From: Pohlia nutans
Lineage: Eukaryota > Streptophyta > Bryopsida > Bryales > Mniaceae
Assembly (NCBI GenBank): GCA_022496805.1
Contig: CM040091.1
Coordinates: 15,738,336 to 15,802,335, forward strand
Length of the DNA: 64,000 nucleotides
Reading direction: 5' to 3'
The position numbers were made by a program, and so were the translations under genes. Shown one piece after another: positions 55,901 to 64,000 of the stretch (position 1 is its first letter; every line of letters starts with the position of its first letter). The notes under the pieces were generated by a model. That model was not told the DNA's origin and did not search any database. It saw only the letters and a list, made by a program, of their open reading frames with translations.

Positions 55901-58900
55901 CATCCGCCAGACTTCCAGATTATTCCTTTGGCAGCTACTGCTCATCAGACTCGAGCAGCGCTGTTGGTGAAGCTATTTGCTAACTTCTACTGTTTTAACG
56001 CTGAGGTCTGCCCAGGTACATTATTCGCCATTAAACAGGTTTTCTTTTTGCTGAGATTTACTGTATGTTTGATTGATTGATTGCTCTGTAGTAAGCTTAA
56101 TTAAGGGTTTATCTATATCATACTTGCAGAGGCTGAGGCTGTTCTTCATCTGAATCTTGTCTACGGTTTTTTATGTGAATGTATGCTGGGTCTTCTTTCA
56201 TAATGGAGGTTTTATGGAGACAGTTTCACAAAATGCATTCCCTTTGTACAACAATGTTCTCAATTTCGGACTCATGTGTTGACGTGTATCCAATTTTTTG
56301 TGAGCTTGTTAATGCAAAGATGCTTTCCCTGCAAGGCAGTCCGACAGTTTGGGTGCTATCTAAGTATGGTCCCTGTTCATGCAGCTGATGAAAAGAATCG
56401 GTTCATGGATACATTCATGCGATGCCTTCAGGAAGGGCCTTTGGATTCTGCTCATCCCTTGTTCTTCCTAACTGTGGAGCGAACAGCTGTCCGAATTTGT
56501 GAAAATCTGCGTAAGTTCCCCTCCACAATCATATGAAAAATTCTATTGCCAAGTTCTGATTTTCAGAAAGTTCTCACATGAGCTCCTGGGTTTATTGTCA
56601 ATAATATCAACGGTTGGTTGTGGAGCATGTTCGCGATGAGAACAATAGCTTGCCAGTAGCCTTAAATTCTGTACACAGGTATAATAGAGCATTCCTTGTT
56701 TGTCTGCAAGCACAAGCGAAGAATGTGATGACTTTATCTTTATATGCAACCAAAGAAGACTTTATATACCGGTAGTAATTTCCATACTTAGGCCAGTTGG
56801 AGACTCTCAATTTATAATTGTGTGTTTTAAATGCCAGATACGTTGTACGACTATGTGCTGACTCTGACAGCAGATGGTGTAGTGGACGATGATCTCGTTC
56901 TTGTCAGGTAAAATCTATTATTGTAATGCTCTTCAATGCTGTTGAATGGCTAATGCTTAAAGACACCCTTTGATTCGCTTGATGTCGATTGTGAACATCT
57001 ACCTTCCTGCAATTACATCTAACTCGATGGGTTTTTAATGTTATAATGCAGTGACTTTGCAGAGGCTCTCCATCATCAAATCTGCCCATCTTCTAGTAGT
57101 GCTGCGGTATGTCCTATTGAAATATGGGCTTTGCCTTTGAAAATGATGCAATGCACAACATATTGATTGCAAAATAAATCATCAATTCTATCAGTGTATA
57201 AGCTCACGGGTTTAGTTGATACAAAATTGATTCTTGCTAACAGAGTCACAACTCCGCAAAGTGTTTTGATAATTCATTAAACACACCAAATATATGTGTG
57301 CTGAAGATGGTTCTTGTAGTTGATTACTTGGTTCAGCTAGATATGTGCTGAATAAATTGTAGGGCTGTGGATCTGCATCAGAAGACGAGCTCAGATGAAT
57401 ATCTACAGTGTTCCACGTTCTTCAGCTCCGCAGAAGTTTGTATAGATACATGTAAGGAGGCTAAAACCAACGCTAAATCTCACTAAAATTCACCTAATTG
57501 TTAATAAAGCTACAAAGTTGAGTATCGAAATCACAGGATAATAAAATTCCACAGTTAGATTCCTTTGAAATGGACTCTTAAATGTAATTCCTGGCGTGAG
57601 AATCAGGATGCTCCGCTGTCGACCTTTATCCATGACGGACATGAACAGAAGTTGCTGCAATGGAAGCACAGGCGGGAGCAGTCGGAGCGTTGGCAGGGGT
57701 TGGAGCAGTTAAGACAGTCCGGCATTGGCGAAATGGCTGCAACCAAAGTTGCGGTGGAGGCATCGAATGAGTCCGAGAAGACTGAGGTTGATGTCCAACA
57801 CCAGGTAATAAAATCGCTAATTATGTCATAATTGTTCTGAGACATCTTTTGACTCGGTTCTTGAATAAGTAGTTTTCGAAACATACCTTCAACAGAGATT
57901 GTCAGCTTACACAGTTATTTCTTGACAGCAACCACTAGTCAGTAGAAACCAGGAGTTACGAAATTATGATCGGGCACACTCTATAGTTGCGTCAATATTC
58001 AGTTGCATTATTCACGTCATTCAGTTTCTTGTATGAAGATTCTTTTCAATCCAGAAATAGTAAGAACCTTCAGATGCTTATCTTCATCAGAAGAAATCAT
58101 GTTGGTATGTACGAGATTTTTCTTATCCCTGAAATTAAGTTCTGTGCTACAGTGAATGGCATCCGTGAGTCTTATGATTTATGTTAGAATTGGCATGACC
58201 GTGCTGAGTGCGCCAACTTGTGGGTCATTCGGTTATAGGTGGAGGAAGTTCCACACACTTCAGGAGAAGCTACTGGGCATACTACGATAGAATCCACTCC
58301 AACTGCTGCAACAAACATGATGGAGATGGACGTAGAAGAACATGAATCCGTTCGGGATGAACCAACAACAACTGCCCTCCCTGCAGCAGCAAAGTCGGAG
58401 ATCAAGCTTGAAGATGAGATAGAGAGTGCACAGGCTCAGGTGTTGGTAAAAGAAGAGGTGGAATCGGGGAGTGCCAATTTCACAGAGCGAGAGGACGGTG
58501 GAAGAGGGGAACAAGAAAGTGGACTTGGGGTCAATAATTTTGGTGCAATGGTGACCCCAGCAACAACAAGGAGGACCAGTCGGGATCGGGAGCCCTACAG
58601 CAGCGAACACGGTGATGAATCTCAACCTAAGAAACGGAAGAGGAATATTATGAACGAGACGCAAGTGAATTTGATGGAAGAGGCCCTTCAATTTGATCCA
58701 GAAATGCAGCGTTCTCCACATGCCATCAAAGAATGGACAGATCGTCTCAATAAAATCGTAAGACATTATTCCACCCTTAGCTACTGCTAGGACGACACAT
58801 CCAACATGTATCTTCATGCTCTGAAATAAATTCGGATGTTGTTATCAGAATTAAACCTACCTGTGATATATTTTAGTGCAGTTTTTTCTCCAAATTTAAC

Positions 58901-59872
58901 TGATGACCGTCTAATTTATTTCAGGGTCCGGAGGTAGCATACCAACAGCTAAAAAACTGGTATGTCGTCTGATGACATATTTGTTGCCTCAAGCAAGTTA
59001 GTCTCTTATTATTCTTATTATAATAATTAACTGGGTTATTGCTCTGAATTTGAAGATCAAGGCAATGCGAGGGTATATAATCCCTTGGATATCAAGGGCA
59101 TTTTCTCACCAGAAAGTCGGGTTATATATTTGTTTCATGAGAGACGTATCCAACTGGGTTCATTACTCTGAGTTAATATGTGTATTTGTATTGATGGAAG
59201 TTAGTGAGCTTGGTGTGCGGCAGGCTTAACAACCGAAAAGCCCGGATTGCGAGACTAGAGCGGGACAAGCAGCAGCGTCAAGGAACGGAAGGGGATGTGT
59301 TGAACGCCAGTCGACCTGAGAAGTCCCGCCGATCAGTTGCCTCCGATGACATGGACAGTCCTGCAGAGGCCTCGCCTCGACGGAACGAGCCTGACGTCGA
59401 CATGGATCACGAGGAGGTGGAGCCCCTGAAATTTGCGCAGCAAGCTTCCAGGACACCTTCGAATGCGAATGCAGCAGCTTGTAGTGAAGGTAACGAACAA
59501 GGCAATTCCGGTACTAGTACGGTAATTAATAAGTGGAAGATAGGCGATACTGTGAGTTTACGTGGCAACGATGACGCCGAAATGGCTGTAGGAACGATCA
59601 CGCAAGTAGACGGCTCTTGGCAGAGATGTAATCTAGAGGACGAAAAGTTGTGCGTAGTGGAGGTGACAGAGCTCAAGGTAGAAAAGACCACGAAACTCCC
59701 GTTCCCCGGATCTGTCACGGGAGCCTGTAAGTCATTTGAGGAAGCGGAAACGTTAGGTGGGGTATCTCGTGTTCCCTGGGATATCGACCACATAGTGCTG
59801 TACAGTAGTCTAGCGACCATCCCATCGCCACCGCTCTTGAAAGCAGCAGCTGCAGTAAATTCTATCTCATGA
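49962..59872 (+). CDS. NDX: Nodulin homeobox protein (NDX), 18 exons
   Basis: NDX is a plant-specific nuclear homeodomain protein; in Arabidopsis it binds single-stranded DNA, stabilising an R-loop at the FLC antisense promoter. Exons: 49962-50099, 51245-51286, 52245-52367, 52700-52855, 52965-53048, 53346-53474, 53891-54115, 54466-54591, 54942-55037, 55294-55458, 55700-56015, 56385-56510, 56838-56907, 57052-57106, 57607-57804, 58239-58757, 58925-58959 and 59224-59872. They sum to 3,252 nt, 1,083 aa, with consistent phases. A long helical NDX-A region comes first, then a Glu/Thr-rich linker. The homeodomain lies at about 815-880 (KKRKRNIMNETQVNLMEEAL, then QLKNWLNNRKARIARLERD), with intron 17 inside its Trp codon (868). 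The C-terminal NDX-B block is at about 965-1060. It has WLNNRKAR rather than the usual WFQNRR, a family trait. No break is seen. Donor 10 (CTT|GTGCGT) is the least certain junction. Confidence 0.95.
51648..51821. mobile_element. TTAA-family MITE in NDX intron 2
   Basis: TTGACCCCTGAAGGACGAAG to CTTGGTCCTTTAGGGTTTAA, 174 bp. Both TTAA ends are mutated but the inverted ends and interior (GACAAATTCAATTGATCATA) match 40448-40737. Confidence 0.72.
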
Positions 59873-61519
59873 ACTTGCAGCAAGTTGTTTACTTACAACA
59901 GATTGATCCTTCCGTTATTTGGCCTTTCTGTACAGGACATGTTCTTATTTTACAGGAGTGACGGAGTTCATTACGGAATATGAAACAGTTAAATCAGTCC
60001 AATAGGCTCATTGGGAACAGTCATGGAGAATTAATGATGTTCCCCTGAGTGTTACACCGGGCGGGCCCAAGTTGAGTTTTTGGCAGATTGTCTGTGCATG
60101 GCTTCCGTTTGTCGGATCTTGTATTTTAATTGTATGGTTGTGAGATTCACCTTAATTTCCAGACTAACTTAATGTGGGGCCATCAATCTGTGCACAGAAC
60201 TCTGAAGTACGTTAACTCGCTATGAGGAACTGCCAGAGCGGTTTTGATTTGCCCAACTGAAACCACAGATCTACCCGTCTTTGGTTTTAAAGCTCTGAGG
60301 TTTCAGTTGGGCAAATTAGCAGTCTGTGTGGTTTATGGGAGAATGTATAGAGCTGTGGAGACATCGGTTTGGGTTAGACTGAAGAGCCAAATTTGTTGGG
60401 ACCAAATTTTAGCTACACTTGTATGGATTTCTTATGCAAGTTCAACTTAGTGGGAGGTCGCAGACTGCTGTAAGTGGCACTAGTCGTCATTCCATTCAAA
60501 GAGCAATGGGTAGAGGTATTTAGGTAAGTCATGCTTACACCATTTATTAATAAGTCCAGTCAAATATATGGATACATTGGTTGCTGTTGGTAATGGAGTT
60601 GGTAACAGAGTCCACTTATATAGGAGACATGATTAAGTGCCTAATGGTTTTAGTATCCTCTTTTTAGAGCTTTGAACACTGTAGAACGTGCACCCCAATT
60701 TAAATATGCAATATGACTCAGTAGAGCTCTAGTAGTGAGGAAACAGGCGCAAACTTAACAATGGGGGGTGCTGCATGGAGAGTTGGTTTGAGTTGAATTT
60801 AGGTTTGAGTTTTTTCAACTGGGTCAAGTATTTTCAACCATACTCAACTTAACCGAGAGCTGCATAGGGTCGGGTTGGATTTAGTTGAATGGTAGGGGCC
60901 ACCATACAAACTAATAGTGTAAATTTTCAAGTGAGGGAGGGGAACCGCGGGTGAGAGTTTTTCTCAATAGGGGACTATGATTGAGAGTTTTTCTTCAAGG
61001 TTGTAATTACTCTCCTGATGTAGCCAAGGATTGTAACTATTTTCAACCTAAAAGAACCTAAATTTTTGGACCCAATCCTTTGTGTGATTCCCCACAATAA
61101 GTGAAGAGGAACAATTCTATAGAGTTTAAGCATTGAAGTTAGGTACAAGGTGTTGGAGCTAAGAAGGCTCGTTCAAAGACTCGCTCGCAACTAAGCGACA
61201 ATGACAACAACAATGGAGATGCTTGTATATCAATGTTATCCTTCCATAGCAAAGGTTATGACAACCAAATTGAATGAGAAGGGAGTATGATTCTTCAATA
61301 CATCCTCCATGACTTACAACCTTGTCTTCATTACTTAATTAATCATCACTTTGTAATCTTGTTTTCATTATTGAAGGACCTAAAACCGCTATGTTCACAT
61401 CAAATTCCACCTATCACTTAGTACATTTAATGTTCACTTGAAGGGAGGGGGAATTGAGTTATTTCCAAGGTGGAATTGAGTCTTGTGTGGTTTTAGGTAT
61501 TGTTCACCTTATATAGCAC
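59873..61519. other. NDX 3' flank and intergenic
   Basis: Probable NDX 3' UTR followed by plain sequence. It contains the hairpin at 60247-60316 and TTGAGTT/TCAACT-rich DNA at 60780-60900. I see no clear AATAAA near the stop and no gene. Confidence 0.5.
60247..60316. repeat. Perfect 18-bp inverted repeat, 34-nt loop, in the NDX 3' flank
   Basis: ATTTGCCCAACTGAAACC (60247-60264) is exactly inverted as GGTTTCAGTTGGGCAAAT (60299-60316), about 375 nt past the NDX stop. If transcribed it would form a stable stem. It is not followed by a T-run, and Rho-independent termination is not expected in a plant. Confidence 0.85.
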
Positions 61520-62147
61520 TAACTTGCAGTCTTCTCTCTCAATTTTATCCTTTATCATTATCATCACATCCAAATTTTAACACCACAAGCTATCGTCTTC
61601 ACACCTTTGAACCGATATGTGTCCTATACAGTTGGTGAACCAATTACAATCACTACATATAGGTGATTATTATTGTTCATCAATTTAGGATACCAAGTCC
61701 TTCCTTAAATTAGTTACAGAGGGACATATTCAAATATCACTCTATGTTGTGTTCATATTTTATGGCTCTCTCACCTACCCTAAATTTTTGACATTAAATG
61801 CAACCTCTTTTCATTTACTTTAAGAGAATCTCTTGCTTTTATTGGTAGGGTGTAGATGCTCTTACGGAAATATTGATTGAGTGTTGAAGGTGTTGACATA
61901 AATAACATAATATTCAGTAGCCTTCATACCCACTGCTTTTCCTTCATGCACTTTGCTCATCATCTTGAACCTCCACATGTTCACTTAGCTGCTGCTGAAG
62001 TATTGTTGAATATGGAATATTCCACACCATCTATTGTAGAGCCAAGGCAGAGACAATGTATGTTACTGAATGATATAGGGGAAAAGCACAAGAAAAACAC
62101 TGGAACTCAGAGTGCACTTCAGAGTTGCTGTTGGAGACGCTCATATA
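61520..62147 (+). repeat. Repeat family R1, copy b
   Basis: The left half (61520-61862) matches copy a at 32405-32859 and the right half (61840-62147) matches copy c at 39055-39400 reversed. The two halves meet at GGTAGGGTGTAGATGCTCTT. The copy is interrupted at 62147 by the Tc1-like element. Confidence 0.8.
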
Positions 62148-62463
62148 CAGTGGTCAGCAGAAGTGTTCGGACAAGACGCTTCCACTTCCAATATGAGCTA
62201 GTTTTCCTACAGAAGTCACATTCAAGTTGTAAAAATTTAAACATACAATCACATAGTTACAACAAACATGTAACATAACATTCATAATAAAAAATATCAA
62301 TCAAGAAATCAATCAAAAATAAAACACATGATGTGGGTGTCCAATTCTTTATGCAAAAAGTGAAGTGGTTATCTATTTACATTGGAAACAAAGCCATGAG
62401 CTACAAAATCAAGCTAAAATCTTGAATGTAGAATCATGATGACTACCTAAAAACTTGAATGTA

Positions 62464-63453
62464 CAGTGGGGTGATACCGAAATTGTCCCCTTGTGCAATT
62501 CCAGGGAAAGTGCCCACAGTGCTGCCAACTTTGACACCCTCCCGAGCGTTGGAAAATTGTTATTTATACATGAAATTTTAGACACAAAATCATTGTTATA
62601 TTGATAACATGTGCACAAAATTTCAAAGCTAGAAGATTGATACACAAAAAGATATTCAAGATTTACTAACAAGGGGTAGCTGTAAGAAATGTTTCACAGC
62701 TGCCAACTTTGACACCCTCCCAAGGATTGAAGAAACATTTTTTTCGCATGGTATTTTGGGAGTACGAACATCTTTATGTTTTTTACACATGTGAACAAAT
62801 TCAAGTCCAAAAGATCTACAAAAAAAATTATATTCTAAATCTACCAACATGTGTAGTTGTGAGAAACAAAGTTGCTTCACAACTACGTTGGTAGATATAG
62901 AATAACTATTTTTGTGTGTATCTTTTGGCCTTGAAAATTTTATACATGTGATCAACATCATAAAGATCATGTGACAAAAATTTCATATTGAAATAACAAA
63001 TTCTCAGCCCTAGGATGGCTGTCAAAGTTGGAAGTTGTGAAGCAACTTTGTTTCTCACAACTACACCCGTTGGTAGATTTGAAATATCATATTTTTCGTG
63101 AGTCTTTTGGACTTGAATTTTTTCACATGTGTAAACAACATAAAGATGTTCCTACTCCCAAAATCCCATGCGAAAAAAAAAATTCTTCAATCCTTGGGAG
63201 GGTGTCAAAGTTGGCAGCTGTGAAACATTTCTTACAGCTACACCTTGTTAATAAATCTTGAATATCTTTTTCTGTATCAATCTTCTTGCTTTGAAATTTG
63301 GTACACATGTTGTCAACATAACAATGATTTTGTGTCTAGAATTTCATGTATGAATAACACTTTTCCAGCGCTCGGGAGGGTGTCAAAGTTGGCAGCAATG
63401 TGGGCACTTTCCCTGGAATTGGACAAGGGGCCAATTTCGGTGTCACCCCATTG
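62464..63453. mobile_element. 990-bp foldback element nested in the Tc1-like element
   Basis: It starts CAGTGGGGTGATACCGAAAT and ends ATTTCGGTGTCACCCCATTG, flanked by TA on both sides (62462-62463, 63454-63455). Restoring one TA gives GAATG-TA-CATTC. Internally it consists of about five diverged units of roughly 185 bp, each ending in GTGTCAAAGTTGGCAGC. Two units lie in one orientation (about 62510-62870) and three in the other (about 62880-63410). Confidence 0.9.
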
Positions 63454-63469
63454 TACATTCATAATGACT

Positions 63470-63997
63470 ACTATAGTGTGTAGTCACCTTTTGCTTGATA
63501 AACATCTGCAGCTCTCTCAGGCATAGACATGATCAATTTCCTCATGTTATCAATCTCAATGCTATACCAAATTTCTTGCAATTTCTCCCACAAATCCTTC
63601 TTGTTAGTGGGATTCTTCTCCAACATTCTCATACGACGATCTACTTCATTCCAAAGGTGTTCTATAGGATTCAAGTCAGAAGATTGAGCCGGATGCCAAA
63701 TTAGTTGAAACTCATGTGCTAACAACCAATCTGTAACATACTTAGAAGTATGTTTGGGATTGTTGACGTGCTGAAAAATAACATTCTCCTCTCCTAAATC
63801 ATGCATGTGTATAGTATTCATGAGCTCCATCTCCAAAATTTCACGATACACAAACTTATCCATGTTCCCTTCTATAAGACGAAAGTTGCCTACTCCCTCC
63901 CAAGTCATACATCCTCAAACGATAATGTTTCCACCTCCAAATTTGATAGTAGGTTGCACATGCTGATCTAAAAGATGCTCTCCTCTCTTCCTTCAAC
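63470..63997 (-). pseudogene. Tc1-type (DD34E) transposase remnant
   Basis: The C-terminal half of a Tc1/mariner DDE transposase, which cuts and pastes the element at TA sites. Reading the minus strand from the window edge: HVQPTIKFGGG, a TGA stop at 63917-63915 where the family has Trp, then GCMTWEGVGNF, NPKHTSKYVTDWLL and PAQSSDLNPIEHLWNEVDRR, ending VYQAKGDYTL with TAG at 63472-63470. The second catalytic Asp, normally before NNDPKHT-like sequence, is replaced by Val (FQHVNNPKHT). The third acidic residue is the Glu of NPIEHLW, with 34 residues between the two positions. The N-terminal half is outside the window. With a stop and a lost catalytic residue it cannot be active. Confidence 0.93.
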
Positions 63998-64000
63998 AAT

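Larger units (their letters stand above)
62148..64000 (-). mobile_element. Tc1-like DNA transposon, degenerate, runs off the window
   Basis: The left terminus CAGTGGTCAGCAGAAGTGTT follows TA (62146-62147). The homologous repeat at 39055-39400 continues uninterrupted through that TA. A DD34E-type transposase relic lies in reverse orientation from 63470, and the other terminus is beyond the window. Without the nested 990-bp foldback, about 330 bp separates the stop codon from the left terminus, which is normal for Tc1 elements. Confidence 0.88.

Noticed and set aside
63028..63261. Open frame within the foldback element, similar to frames at 62656-62970 and 62409-62672
   Set aside because: The similarity reflects the repeated ~185-bp units of the foldback; frames are short and break between units.

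Overview
The window is nuclear DNA of a land plant. It holds four spliced protein-coding loci set in AT-rich sequence that is crowded with small DNA transposons. The plant assignment rests on a nodulin-homeobox (NDX) gene, a plant-specific family, together with a plant-type MOB1, an acid-lipase-family triacylglycerol lipase and a strictosidine-synthase-like (SSL/APMAP-type) gene, all with GT-AG introns. I cannot name the species. Abundant TTAA-flanked (piggyBac-like) elements and a DD34E Tc1-type transposase would be unusual for a flowering plant, so a seed-free plant such as a bryophyte or lycophyte is a reasonable guess, not a demonstration.

Layout. 1-6.6 kb: short tandem repeats, a decayed unrecognised gene (about 1.9-3.57 kb), an (AT)n tract and a strongly A/C-skewed stretch. 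6.6-9.6 kb: small mobile elements, including a SINE-like repeat split by a later insertion. 9.98-12.07 kb (+): MOB1, 7 exons, 215 aa, intact. 12.57-13.2 kb: an acidic open frame of unknown function. 13.2-23.4 kb: no confident gene, but many TTAA elements and short repeats. 25.3-30.9 kb (+): secreted lipase, 9 exons, 396 aa, intact. 32.86-38.1 kb (-): SSL gene, 4 exons, complete except for one in-frame TAG at codon 229. The lipase and SSL genes converge, and each has a copy of the same SINE-like repeat just past its stop codon. 38.4-48 kb: TTAA elements, a near-perfect hairpin, and a 1.37-kb giant palindrome centred near 46,900. 48.6-49.6 kb: tandem duplication of the DNA just upstream of NDX. 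49.96-59.87 kb (+): NDX, 18 exons, 1,083 aa, intact. 61.5-64 kb: an old repeat into which a Tc1-like element inserted, and into that a 990-bp foldback element.

The genes do not form a pathway: a Hippo/NDR-kinase co-activator, an extracellular lipase, a membrane-anchored beta-propeller protein and a nuclear homeodomain protein. The strongest novel signal is the transposon ecology. Several insertions can be read against an empty homologous site inside the same 64 kb, which fixes element ends and target duplications directly: TTAA for the CCCCTAAA family, TA for three elements, 9 bp for a Mutator-like MITE, TTT for a mini-CACTA, and 9-12 bp for a SINE-like family with a TATC tail.
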